NCBI GenBank assembly: GCA_009767595.1 | Contig: VSDK01012749.1 | Location: forward strand, 1,506-65,505 | Direction: 5' to 3' | Source: Symbiodinium kawagutii | Lineage: Eukaryota > Sar > Dinophyceae > Suessiales > Symbiodiniaceae | Length of the DNA: 64,000 nucleotides | Shown here: one piece after another, positions 17,187-28,561 of the stretch | Numbering within the stretch: the stretch's first letter is position 1 | Layout: every line of letters starts with the position of its first letter | Translations under genes and position numbers: made by a program | Notes under the pieces: generated by a model | What the model was told of the DNA's origin: nothing | The model's database searches: none | The model's input: only the letters and a program-made list of their open reading frames with translations

Positions 17187-17525
17187 ATGACCAGTGAGAG
17201 TTGCAGATGTTGCACGTCGCATTTCCCGGAGAAGGTCTGGACATTGGCCAAGGTCATTCTTCGAAATGGAGCCATAGCAGCTGAGGGCTCGGTCTCGTGG
17301 CTGCAGGGGTCATTGGGAAGCCTATGTGCAGCTGTGAAGGGGTCGGGGTCTGTGGTTTCATCTCACATGTCCTCAGTGCCCTCAGTGCCCTCAGTGCCCT
17401 CAGTGTCCTCAGTGTCCTCAGTGTCCTCAGTGTCCTCAGTGTCCTCAGTGTCCTCAGTGTCCTTGTCAGGTTCAAGCTTTGAAGAATCAGTGGGGTCAGG
17501 GCTACATGCTGAGCGGCTTGGTTGA
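17187..17525 (+). CDS. Weak ORF with Ser-Val repeat
   Basis: The stretch EKVWTLAKVILRNGAIAAEG (near 17230-17290) looks coding, then the frame runs into a 9-bp minisatellite giving SVPSVPSVSSVSS. It may be one exon or chance. No family recognised. Confidence 0.22.
   Translation: MTSESCRCCTSHFPEKVWTLAKVILRNGAIAAEGSVSWLQGSLGSLCAAVKGSGSVVSSHMSSVPSVPSVPSVSSVSSVSSVSSVSSVSSVSLSGSSFEESVGSGLHAERLG
17369..17465. repeat. 9-bp minisatellite TCAGTGYCC
   Basis: About ten head-to-tail copies; the first are CTCAGTGCC, the rest CTCAGTGTC, so the array grew in two phases. Confidence 0.95.
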
Positions 17526-18083
17526 TTTCTGGAATCGAGCAGGTAGACTTTGATTTGTCACTGGCTTGGTGTGAACTCCACGGTGAAGGTGAAGATTGCC
17601 ATGAAATGAAGTGCTTGAAAGTGCTTGGAGACTGCTAAGCATTTTATTTGAATTTGCTGTCCACTTTGAGCATTCGTTTGCTGCACATGGTGGAAGGTAT
17701 AGATAGCGAAGAGTCGAAGGAGCGACCGTTTGGCTGTGCACTTGATATGGTTTCTCCCATGGGTTTCTAATCATTTTGCCACCCTTTTCTCATTACTGTC
17801 TTAGTATTGGGGCAGTTGGCCCCTTGATGGGACAGTGACCAAAGCAGTCTTTCCATGGCGTGCTATAAGACCAATGCCCAAGGCCATTGCAGGGAGAAGG
17901 GAAAACATGGAGAACTCGCTGAGCTTCAGCATGCTTCAGCTTTCTCAGGAGAAAGAAGCGCAAGACTTCATCACATCGCTACTGGACCCAGAAGACCAGA
18001 CACCTGTGAAGTCCCAGAGGTCAGGGATGAGGGCTCCCATTGGCAGAGCCACTGTGTTTCTCTTGGACAGCAACCTGTCCCAG
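17526..18083. other. Mostly non-coding; possible exon 17835-18060
   Basis: A frame from 17835 reads SMLQLSQEKEAQDFITSLLD, which looks protein-like, but the phase to the next exon is not clear. The rest shows nothing recognisable. Confidence 0.3.
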
Positions 18084-18228
18084 GAACGGGCAGAAGACCT
18101 ACAAGTTCTCCAAGGATGAGGAAGCTTTGGGACATCTCATCATCAGCATCGCCCGCGGAAAGGCAAAGCATGGCATTCGCCACTGGGGAGTGTCGCAAGC
18201 ATCCTTGGAAGATGCCTATGTCACTTAG
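18084..18228 (+). CDS. Exon resembling the end of an ABCA-type ABC transporter nucleotide-binding domain
   Basis: After CTGTCCCAG the frame reads NGQKTYKFSKDEEALGHLII, then GIRHWGVSQASLEDAYV. ABCA proteins end each nucleotide-binding domain with a similar helix and L.I..Y.ISETTLEEIFL. A TAG follows at 18226-18228, but a GT at 18220 could be a donor. The Walker motifs are not in this window, so this is a fragment or a far 3' exon. Confidence 0.38.
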
Positions 18229-18769
18229 CGCTGATATACATCTGAAATCTGCTGCATTTTCATTGCATTTTCCTCCTTCTGATCTTTTGCAAACGTCAGA
18301 AAGCCAAGGTTCGGATCATCCAGCAGGACTAGCTCTGAAGTACACCAGACCTACGTTTTCGATCGTTTTCTGCCAACGTTGAACATATTATGTCAGCATG
18401 ACAATTGAGCCAATCGATTGATCTGCTGCCTATGAGAAGGCAGGTAGCAGAAATCAACAGCCATCGTTTTGGAAAAAGCTGCCTTGATGCCCTGGTTCCA
18501 GGCATTGTCCATAGTTCCGTGTAGCTGATTTCGGCCGATGGTATGACTGGCTCGCAGAAGGTGTCAAAGTGAGATAAAACAGATTGGACCAGCTCGGAAC
18601 TGGCGAATGGACAAACTTGCATCCTCCATTGGCTGGTTGCAATTTTGCCGTAGCTGCAATGGTGTCTCCAACTAAGGTCTCAGTCCCTTGCATCTTTTGC
18701 GGCTGTGAAATCTATGAAGTCAGAGGTGCGGCAAAAACTGCAAAGTACAATCCACATCATATAAACAAA

Positions 18770-18835
18770 CACAACTAACCACAACTAGCCACAAACAACC
18801 ATAACCAACCATCACCAACCAGAACCAACCGGTGC
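18770..18835. repeat. Diverged ACCANAACCA-type short tandem repeat
   Basis: About seven 8-10-bp units of the type ACCACAACTA/AACCAACC; low sequence complexity. Confidence 0.7.
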
Positions 18836-19299
18836 ATGAAGCCGTGTCACAGGGGGACGGCAGCTGCGCTTGACGCTGTTTGAGGCAAGCGTACCCGAGG
18901 AAGAGGAGGAACTGTATCCGTTCCTCACGACTCTACGGCTGCACTAAGTCACAAGAGCACCGCGATGCCATGGATGCCATGGCAGGGTAGAAACTGATAC
19001 ACGAAACTACTTATGAGTAATGAACATTCATATGATTGGGTTCTTGAGTATTCATGATTTCATATGACTTCATGTTCGATGTTTGTTTTCCAAGGAAGCT
19101 ATGTGACGACCCTGCCCTGCAGGGATGTCAAAATCTTATTCGTGGAACTTATGTGTTGCAATGGTGCAATGACATACGATGACCGTTTGGTGCGCTGAGG
19201 CTGCAACTTCCCACTTGACCAAGAGAAAGTTCACATTGGAAGCTGCGAAGGAAGTTGCGACATCATTCTCATGGGAGTTGGCATCACGCAGTGGCCTTA
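18836..19299. other. Non-coding
   Basis: Nothing recognisable; the frames are short. Confidence 0.4.
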
Positions 19300-19490
19300 G
19301 AACAGATTGAGGAGCAACACACATGTAGGGCCAAGCGCAGTATCCAGATCTACAGCAGCGATGATATGGAAGTTCACCATGCGGGAGTGAAGTTCCAAGT
19401 CTGCAGCGACAGGTCAGAGATGTGCTCTGTGCAGTGTGAGAAGGGCGAAGTATCCGTGGAGGCCACGGTCACTGAAGAATTGCAGCTGTC
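19300..19490 (+). CDS. Possible exon, hypothetical
   Basis: The frame reads SIQIYSSDDMEVHHAG and VKFQVCSDRSEMCSVQC, then EKGEVSVEATVTEELQL, which looks like real protein with two close CxxxC-type pairs. Edges are not clear. No family recognised. Confidence 0.28.
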
Positions 19491-19689
19491 TTTTAATTTG
19501 TTGCAATCCATTTTGCTTTGCATGTGTGTTGTGCATGTATTGCGCCATTTTGTGTGCACGGTGTTGTTGTAGCGCGTGCATCTTACAAGAGCTGGCTTCA
19601 GCTAGCCGAAGTCTCTCTTGTTTCAGCGAGGTTTTGGGACAGGAGCTAGGTGTCACATCCTGGATTCATCAGTCTCATCCCGGCAACAC

Positions 19690-19768
19690 GATCATCAGCA
19701 TATCGTCAGCATATCATCAGCATATCACCGGCGCATCATCAGCATATCATCAGCAAATCATCGGTATT
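19690..19768. repeat. ATCATCAGCAT tandem repeat
   Basis: Imperfect units of about 11 bp, roughly seven copies. Confidence 0.8.
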
Positions 19769-22700
19769 TTTACTCTCTGGAGAGTGCACCTTCCTGACAT
19801 AATCCTCATTCATCATACTCATCCATCGTTCGAGTGCTTCGAGGGTTCGAAGAGTCATTTCTCCGAAAAAGCTTTGTATGGCCTGAAATTCTAGGATTGG
19901 ATGATGGCCCATGCTGTTCCACGATGTTTAACCGCGATGTTTGCAGAATCTTCGTGTTGCAGAGTGGTTCCAGGTTGTTCAAGGTTTCCAGGTGACGAGA
20001 CCTTGCACAGGGCTCGTTGCAGGAACTCGCGCCTCGGTCCATGGATCAACAGTCCACTGCTTCTAACTTGTAGAGTCAAGGCCGCTGATTCCGAGAATTT
20101 CAAGGAGCTTTCGTTCCTCCTGACCTCAAGTTTTCGCTGCATCTTCGATATCTTCAGATGTCTTCAGTCCAGCTGAGATGGGCTGAAGTGTGGTGGGGCT
20201 TCGAGGGTTGCAGATAATTCAAGCTGCGGACACCCACGCGCACAACGGCCCAAGCTCAACTGGAACGAATTGAGGTAATTCGTGGCCTCAAAAGAAGCCT
20301 ACGTGCAAACCTGCCTCCCTGTTGAGAATGCGAGCTGGGGCGATCTTTTCAACAGCCCTGTGATGATCCAATGTTATGTGCACCCATGCACATACAGGCG
20401 TATCTGTTGGTGCCTTTTTGGTGTTTGAGGTCCAGAATCTGAAACAAGGTTCAGCGTGCGCATTCGTATGACACGCTGTTATATTTGAGGGAGGGGTGCT
20501 TTGGGGGTTATGACCGAAAGAAAAAAGAAAGCAGAAGGAAAGCAAGATAAAGACTTAGACAAAGAAGGAAGAATAATAAGAAGAAGAGCAACAAGAAAAG
20601 AGCAGGAGGAGGAGGAGACGACAAGACGACGGACAGAGCAAGAACAGAGGAAGGGGAATAGACATAAGAAACAAACAAGCAGAAGAAACCAAAAAATAAG
20701 AAGAGGAAGAAAAATAACAAGAGGAAGGATCAAGTAAGGAGAGGAGAGCAGACGAGAGGAGAGGAGTTGAAGTAAAAGGAGAACGCTGGATGCCTTGGAG
20801 AACTAGGACAAAGAGAAGAAACGCATCGGCCGCTCCCCTGGTTGAGTCGCAGGCACTGAAGGACGAGGGCGGCAGCACCGTGCGTGTCCTCGTCAATGGG
20901 AAAATGTTGCTGCGGTGAACTCAGATGACTCAGACATTCGGACGTTACTCATGCTATATACTCGTTGTTATTCACACCATGGTGGCACGGTGGAACACGA
21001 TGGAACACGAGGCCTGAGAATCCGGAGCCCATGAAACACGGAGATTGTCGCGGCCTTGGGGCTCCACCTGGTGACACGTGAACAGGTGACTGGTGCTGAC
21101 CAGGGTGCAGTTCACCCCAAGTTGTCCAGGTCTCATTCTGGGATACTCTCATGCATTCCGTTTGGTGGTCTTGAGCTCGGAGTGCGACAAACCACAGACC
21201 AGCTATCAGCTGCCATGAGAAATCAGAAATCATGTCTTGGGAATGTTTGACAGTGGGGCCATGGTCACCGATCTGCGATTTTGAAGGAACCGACACCTGA
21301 ACGCGTGAAGCAAGCTGGATCGTCGGAGGTCAGAGGCTCAGAGGCGTTGAACGACATGACATGAATGCTCACACTTTCCAGGCTGACGATGGTGATGAAT
21401 TTGTTGAAGACGTGTTTCAATGTATTTCCATGCATTTCCATGTACACCCTGTAGATCTATGAATATCTATTCACATCTATACTGTATGCCATCTACTGTA
21501 TACAATGTGTATATGCAGAATGGGACCCACAGCCTGACTCGCTGAGTACCTACAAGTGGCGCGCTCTACGGTGCAGGGCTCGGAAGCACTTGGAAGCACC
21601 AGGTGCTTCAGGTGACATCGAACGAAGGTTCGAAGGTTCGCCTTGAAGGCTCGCCTCGGAGCCTTGCTGTGAGCGCTGTCCGCTGAGGTTCCGAAGCTGG
21701 ACGTGTCCTCAGCCTTTGAGGAGGCCGTGTGCGTGGAAGGCAAGCAGCTCGAGGAGAGCGTCAGTTGAAACGGATCGAAGATGATCAAAGGTTTGCCACG
21801 AAAGAAGGGCGTGATAGAAGATTGTAGGAGATTGCAAGAGGCATTGCCAGGTGATCTACTGTGAACATTCCTGGGGCATTGAAAGGGGTGCACGGGCCTT
21901 GCCCGTGCAGGATGAAATCCGTAGCAGTATCAACTGGGCTTCTGATTTTGATTGTCAAGATTTGGTGTGGCCTTGTAGTGTTTTGGCTTCTTTGCATGCG
22001 TCTCATTGCAGGACTCAGGAGACAAAGCTGCATCCTAAGCTAGCGCTGCCTTTGATTCTCTCAGATTTTTTCCCAGCTTGGTGAAGATAGTTAAAGCTGT
22101 GTCGCTGTGTCAGGTCAGCGCCTTTCCTTTCATCAACAATCTCAGCAACAGGGCCTCAGCTGGTACTGTACGAAGCTTTCTCAGTGCTCTGTCGGGAGCC
22201 CAGAGAGAGAGGGGCTGCAGAGATGAGTTTCTAAAAGCAGGGACCGGGGACCAGGGATGTCACCCCATCTCTGCTTGGAACCCTCAGGCATCATGTGCAT
22301 CCTTTGGTGGAAGAAGCCAATGTCATCACCAGAGAGGTACAAACGGAATACGGACATTGCTCTCTTGCCTGCTGTTCTCAAGCACATCCTCATTCTCCTT
22401 ATTCTGCTTAATTATTCTCATTGTCTTGTTCCGGTCGCAAACTGCTCCTTCATGGCAATCACAATTGTTTTTGGCATGGCCATCCTCTTGATCGAATCGG
22501 CTGCCACTTCATAATCCGTTTCCATCGTGATTGAATCGTTCGCATATTTCATGGTTGAATCGGTACTGCTCTCTTTTTCATGAGCAATATCACCACTGGA
22601 CAGTCCTGATCTAGTCATCGTCCACACATGATGGAGTCAAGATCGAATGAAGATGATTGTGCTGAGTTGGGGAAATCGTGAGGAATTCAAAACTTAAGGA

Positions 22701-23462
22701 AACTATTGACTATGAGTATTCAGAATGAGGTCTTAGTCATAGTCGAGTTGCTTATCATGAGGGAATCCTGGCACTTTTCTGATGTTTTCTCTGGGCTTCC
22801 TCGAGCAGGTCTTCGGCAATTCCGAGTTGCAGCTGGAGCCTGCATACAGTGGGTGGAACATGGTGGAACAGGGTCAATGAACATCAATGACCTCAACGTT
22901 CATCAGTTCACACGGCAAGTGTTTCTCGTTTTTGCCTTTGTTGCGTGGAAGAGCGTCCACCTGAGATGTTCATCAAAAATGCAGGAGATTCACACGCTCA
23001 CCGACGTACTTGACTTCCAGAACGAAGCTGGCTTGCAAAGTTTTCAAAGCAGAGAGATTTTGCTCAAAGGAATTGTTGTCAAATTGCACAAGCACTTCCT
23101 TTGGGGAGGTGGCAATGCCGCACTGAGGATGCCCCCGAGATTGTGATTTGTTGCCTCGAGCCGCTCGAATTGCAACGTTGCTGATATGAACCGCTTGAGT
23201 CGGTTGCGAAATACAACAGCGCTGGTTGGCACAGCTTGCGACTTCAAAGTTGTGCCTTTCAAACTTTCCAAGGAAGCCATCTCCACTCTCGCGCTTCCAA
23301 CAGACTGTCAACACGGTCCAAAACTCAACCAGAGAGGTTCAACAATAGGTTTAACCAGGGCTTCAACCAGAGGTTCCATATAGATTGTGACATGTCCTGT
23401 AAGATCCTGTAAGTGTCTTACATTGAGCCGCTTGCAAGCCGACTCTTAAAGGCAGTGCGCTG
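19769..23462. other. Long stretch without a supported gene; contains a polypurine tract
   Basis: From about 20515 to 20830 the + strand is almost entirely A and G, giving meaningless Lys/Arg/Glu frames. Frames near 22078-22500 and 22706-23146 are open but unconvincing. No RNA gene or mobile element seen. Confidence 0.4.
20515..20830. repeat. Polypurine tract (~300 bp, + strand)
   Basis: Strong A/G bias with few C or T. Such tracts can form triplex DNA. It is not a simple tandem repeat. Confidence 0.75.
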
Positions 23463-23476
23463 CAAACTTTTTCGGC

Positions 23477-23705
23477 ATGGGATTTCTTGAGGTCCAGCAG
23501 TGCTTGCGTGACCCAAATGCGCCTACCTCCTCTCAAGATCTCGCTGACAAGTGCAGACCTCACGCCTTTCAGATCCTTTCAACCTGTAAGCCTCGCCTCG
23601 GCCCCTCACATTGCTTTGCGTGGCCAAGGCGTTGGATGCTTGGACGTGCGAAAGCCCCTTTGGCGCACGCCATGGGGCTTGATGAGTCTATGCCTCAGCA
23701 GGAGG
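23477..23705 (+). CDS. Possible exon, hypothetical
   Basis: Frame with FLEVQQCLRDPNAPTSSQDL and ADKCRPHAFQIL, ending at CAGGAG|GTAAGT, a strong donor at 23704. The upstream edge is not defined. No family recognised. Confidence 0.3.
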
Positions 23706-24130
23706 TAAGTCATTTGAGCTACTTTTCGCGAACTCTGAGGGTGAAGTTGTAGAGTATAGAGGTGGATTCTTAATAGACTAACCTGTAGCACACAGGCACC
23801 CCCCCAAAAAAAACTAGTGATTACCAAGGGTGAAGTTAAAAAAGGAATGCGAAGAGTCATTTGATGCCATTCCAATGCAAATAGTGTGTGATGCATGGAA
23901 TCGCAATTAGAATTGGCTTTGAGGCACATGACGATTCGAGGGCATGGCCATTTGCTCTCCATTTTCTCTTTGGAAGATTTCTTGCCATGGCCTTGGTTTC
24001 GGTGTCACCTTACTACCGTTCCAGATCGAGTATGTCACAGTATGTCTTGTTTTCTTTTGCAGTGTTTGGGGATTTTTGAGTCTTTGTATGTATTTGTTAC
24101 TATTTGTCTTGGTTTTGCTGGGGCTCAAAG
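23706..24130. other. Non-coding, probable intron or spacer
   Basis: T-rich on the + strand near 24040-24120, as before a splice acceptor. Nothing else recognised. Confidence 0.35.
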
Positions 24131-25259
24131 CGGGGCAGTCTCAGGCAGCGGTTGAGTGAGATCCGAGACATCTACCAGGCATGCCTGAGGGACGTGCAGT
24201 TGCAGCACGAGAAACATGGCAGACCTTTGCATGTCATTGTCTCCAATGGCTTCAGAGCTGGTGTGCCTGTTGCTGGCCCATCTAGACAGGATGCCTGCGA
24301 GACTGGGGAAGGCTTCGAAGCCATGCGATCCAATTTGGTACGAAGCCTCAGAGCTTATCTTCTGATCAGTTGAGATGCTCGCCACTTTTCCCGCCTGAGG
24401 CCGCACATCCATTCCAAAACCCGTGGCACCAGAGCAGCTTCACACACATGAAAGTCCTGGCCGACGAAGCTGCGTCCATCAGGAGCCCATCTTTTGGCGC
24501 TGCCTTGGTTCTGTCATGGCATGGCTGCCTTGGAACCTCTGAGCACATGCATTTGCGCACAGGACCAGCCCTCTGCTGAGATGGTTGCTGCGGACCCCAC
24601 AAAAAGCACCAATCCAACAAGCTCCTCCACCAGGTTGCCGCCTTAGATCGCCTTCGCTGAGCAGCGTTTCAAAAGTGCAAAAAGCATTTCAAGAACTCTG
24701 GGCACATCCTGGCACACAAATTTCGAGCATGCACATTCTCAGCTTGATGTGCTTCTGTGTCTGTGTGTGTGTGGGTGCTTCTGTGTGTGTGTGTGTCAGC
24801 ATCAATGTGTTTGAGGTGCGAGTTTGGGAACAACGATTTCACAGGCGGTGCCGCAGGTGGGCACTGGGACTCCACTCTCACTGTCAGCTTTTCAGCCGTG
24901 GATCATGCAGGAATACAAGGACCTCAAGCGCAGGTGCGATGTCGCAGCCAACGGCAAGCCACAGCATGCGTCACGTCGCTCCTTCGAAGCCTTCGGTTGT
25001 TGAGCCTTGCTTCGCCCCGAGGCCATCCGTCGCAGAGTCCGTGCAATCAGCGAACAGTTCGGGTCACCTTTTCCCCGTGGAGATCCGCCAATCGCAGGAG
25101 CACTGCAAGGCTTCCACCTTTGCATTGCCCAATTTGGCATCCATTTGGCATCCGCCACGTCCGCAACACGGGCACTTTGTACTCTCTGCCTTAGGAGAAG
25201 CAGTCCCCAACACCTCGGACCACTGGCATTTTCGAGGCTGGGAACTGGGAACAGTATGA
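24131..25259 (+). CDS. Multi-exon Ser/Pro-rich hypothetical protein
   Basis: Likely exons: 24131 to about 24291 (LRQRLSEIRDIYQACLRDVQ, then HVIVSNGFRAGVPVAGPS), perhaps 24398-24550 (FQNPWHQSSFTHMKVLADEA), 24563-24633 (DQPSAEMVAADPTKSTNPTS) and 24857-25259 ending TGA. The last two join in phase (2+1 bases) and the terminal exon runs 134 codons with VVEPCFAPRPSVAESVQSAN and HWHFRGWELGTV. A (TG)n run lies in the intron between them (24757-24798). The family is not recognised; low-complexity Ser/Pro content suggests a disordered region. A second open frame in the last exon (QEYKDLKRRCDVAANGK) is an alternative reading. Confidence 0.4.
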
Positions 25260-25284
25260 AAGCATCAACTTGACCCCGGTCCCG

Positions 25285-25342
25285 TTGATTCCCATGGATT
25301 CCCAGTGATTCCCAGCAATTCCCATTGATTCCCATTGCCTAG
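25285..25342. repeat. GATTCCCANT tandem repeat
   Basis: Six ~10-bp units (TTGATTCCCA, TGGATTCCCA, GTGATTCCCA and so on) just after the stop codon of the Ser/Pro-rich gene. Confidence 0.85.
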
Positions 25343-27392
25343 GTTGACAACAGCCCAATTCCAAGCCTGGGTTCTTACCTGCACCTCGGCACCGGAATCC
25401 AGACAGACAGACACACAAGGTACAGGCATCAGGTCATCCAGGTGTATACGTGTTGCATTGCCGTTGCTGCATGTTATTTGATGTCTAATGGTCTTTTCAT
25501 GTTCATATTGTATCAGGTTAACGTGCTGGTGCTGTTTACACATGATCGGAGAATAGTCCGGAGAACATCATACTGTTTCAACAGAGATAGTATGATGACA
25601 TACCATGCCATCACATCATATCATATCATATCTTATATTTTACCTCACAAGACATCAAATAATTCTACAGGTCTCCGTCCGGCTAGTTAAGCTCTCGTTG
25701 CTATGATTTGTTCAGGAAAAGTAGACGGATGTAGAGGGCACAAGGCAGGATGAACATGGATGGACCCATGCCCCGCAACAAGGAAGGCGCTCATCACCGA
25801 CATGTCAAGTGCAGATATCCTCCTTGCAGTGATGGAACCTGGAGAAGGCTGGCCTTGAAGTTCCCCCGTAGGAACATCAAGGCAGCAAGAACAGGAAGCA
25901 GTCGCTTAAACAAAAATCTTCGTTTGGAAGATGCACATGCTAGATTAATTCTATTGATGTGATATTGATCTAGATTGCAGATTGATCATATCATGACCTC
26001 ACCCAGAAATAGAGTCAGCAGGTCAAGAGTCCACTTTGGTTCACGCCCACAGCATTGTCTTGTCGCGGTGGCCGCCTCAGCACAAATCCCAACATCCAAC
26101 ATCATCCGACCATCCGACCATCTCAGACCTGCCCCTGCTGCCGTGCCGAGGCTTCCATTCTTCCGCCGATTGATCGCGGAAACTGGTACGAAAATATGGC
26201 AGCTAACATCAGCTAACATCTGGTGGTTTTGTGCTGCGTTGCGTTGTGGCAATGATTTTTTGGTACAGCAATGGGTTGCGAACACGGTGAAAGCGTGTGG
26301 TCTGAGGATCACAAAGCAATCGGAAAGTCTCCAATCATTGCCAGTCGCCAAGATTCGCGAATGGACGCGCAGATTTGTTGCGTTGATGTTGTCAGGCTTT
26401 TGAGTTGTTGCGGTCTCTTGCTGTTCGCTTTCCATGGAGACCTTCTCCAATGACCAGGTCCCGCATGCACTGTCTGTGTGCATTCTGCGTCAACTGTTGG
26501 TCTATGCCTACACCGACAGTGTGCCACCCTTGGGTTGGGTGACGTTTCCAATGTTAAGAGGTTTGGCACTGTTTGGTGTATGGTTTGCTGTAGTGTGAGA
26601 TCTTGATCACATGGCATGAATAAACCGACCAAGCTATTGCAAATCTGATCAAACCTCAAAACATAACCAATTACCGCTGCATTTCAAGGCAAAGGAGGCA
26701 ACAGCAAATCTGTCACCCAACATGCTGCGCCAGTTGCAGAAGGCGCACGGCATGGTGATGGTGGGCGGGTCAAAGAAATGCATTGGGTTCATCCCGGTTC
26801 CTATTCGGTTCGCTGAATCCGCGGGCGCCTGGGAGAAGATTGGTAGAAAGATGAGGAAGAGATAAGAAGAGTAAGATTGAGACTAAATTTCCGCAGAGTC
26901 CAAAAGAAGGCATTTGGAGATAAAGACATTTGGGCATACTGTGCGTCCATCTGAAGTGCAAGCACGCCTCTCTATGGGGTGGGGGGCAAATACAAGCAGA
27001 GGTTGGAACCATCTTGGTGTGCGGGCTTATTGTTTGGCGTCACAATCACCGAAGTGATTTTGCCACGATCCAAACTTGGAATGATTATGGCGTGATATGG
27101 CTATAGAATTCTTTAATGTAAAGTGCTATATACATCTGCAGTACGAGAAGAATCGAAGGATTTTCTTTGAGGTTACCAGGACTGAACCTGCGTTTAGGAT
27201 ACAGAAAAATCCTCTTACTCATTCTTAAGTCTCAGACCTTGCTACAGCCGCCTTCCCAAACACCTTCCAAGTGCTCCTTGTAGCATTCTCAAGCTGCAGG
27301 CCGCTTCAAACTGCAGCATGCCGGAGCTTTGCAAGGCAGTGTCCGTACATGTCACATGTCCTTACATGTCCTTACCTTGACCTAAGCATTCT
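25343..27392. other. No supported gene
   Basis: Overlapping frames at 25975-26483 exist on both strands without protein-like composition. A CATATCATATC-type run lies near 25608-25640. Nothing else recognised. Confidence 0.35.
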
Positions 27393-28172
27393 ATGCATTC
27401 TATGCTTTTGCATGGGTGTTTAGCAGCTGCACCCGGGGCCTGGGCATACTTCACCGCCTGCAGAATGTCAGCATTGTCACGTCATTGCGATACAGAGAGA
27501 GAACCAACAACGCAGGCCTGCATGAACAAGCTGAGCGGCCAAGAATCCGCTTCTGAAAGCTCATCTGTCAAAGCTCCCGTTGGAGGAGGTTGAATTCAGG
27601 GGATGCAGTGCTGTCATTGTTTGTCCAATGTTGTATGTGTGTGTGTGTGTGCATGTTTCTTTGCTGCTTAAGTTCTAGTAAAGTCCTTGTCCAATGGTCA
27701 TCATGCTATATTAGCATGCGCACAAGTTATGTTTATATTATTTTATGTTCATTGTGTGGCTTTACTGATGTTATTCATTCACATTCAACAAATTCAACTG
27801 TGCGTTGACATGTTTAAAGTTCGGCATTTGATATTCTTCATTCACAATCATTCGCATTTGTTTTCTGTTTTGCTGATTCTTTGCAGGTCAATCAAGCCCA
27901 ACAGTCCGCCGCCGTATCTCAAGAGGATCCTCGCAAAACCAGGTGGGCCCGGGGGATCGCTGGGCCCGGGGGATCTGCTTTCAGTGGAGGGACGATGCTT
28001 CGGATTTGTGACTTCGCTGCTTGACGAAGCATCGGACGATGTGACTTGACGTCGCAGCGAGGCTCGGATGGATCGAGGGTCCGAGCGCAATTTGCCGGTG
28101 CTGCTCAGCAAGAAGCATGGGATCTCAGCACAGCAGCGAGTTGTGTGGTGACACAGTGGTGCAGTTCGCCGT
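27393..28172 (+). CDS. Possible two- or three-exon hypothetical gene
   Basis: An exon ending near 27587 (MNKLSGQESASESSSVKAPV, then GGAG|GTTG) may join an exon from 27887 after TTTGCAG (SIKPNSPPPYLKRILAKPGG, then GDLLSVEGRCFGFVTSLLDE) with TGA at 28026-28028. Another frame (28057-28152, RNLPVLLSKKHGISAQQRVV) is also protein-like. A (TG)n run sits in the intron at 27635-27652. No family recognised; joins are not proved. Confidence 0.28.
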
Positions 28173-28561
28173 TCGCCGAAGATCGCCGTTCAGCGCGTGC
28201 AGATTCAGTGGCTGAGGTCGTCACTGAGTGACAGCTCACCCGGAGGAAGCCTCAAACTGAAGCAGCTTTCAAGCAAGCACTTTGAACCTGTGAAGGCGGG
28301 ACGGGAAGTCTTAAGGCATCCATTGTTTTGCTGCCAATCCTTGAGCACTTTATCCTAAGTGAGACCTTGAGATGGTTCATTGATGTTCATTGTTCCTTGG
28401 ACCTGCTTCACACTGAAGGCTGCTGCAAATTCTGATGCTGGAAGTTCTGGTCGCTTGGTCTGTGCAAAGCTCAGGGGCTGCGCACTGGATCCCAAAGGCA
28501 CTGCTTTTGCTGTGCTGCTGCACTCTGCTGCACTCAACGAGGTATGGAATCTGGTTCGAGC
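28173..28561. other. Spacer or 5' region of the next gene
   Basis: Nothing recognisable. Confidence 0.3.

Noticed and set aside
20501..20737. 79-codon Lys/Arg/Glu frame
   Set aside because: It is the polypurine tract read as codons.
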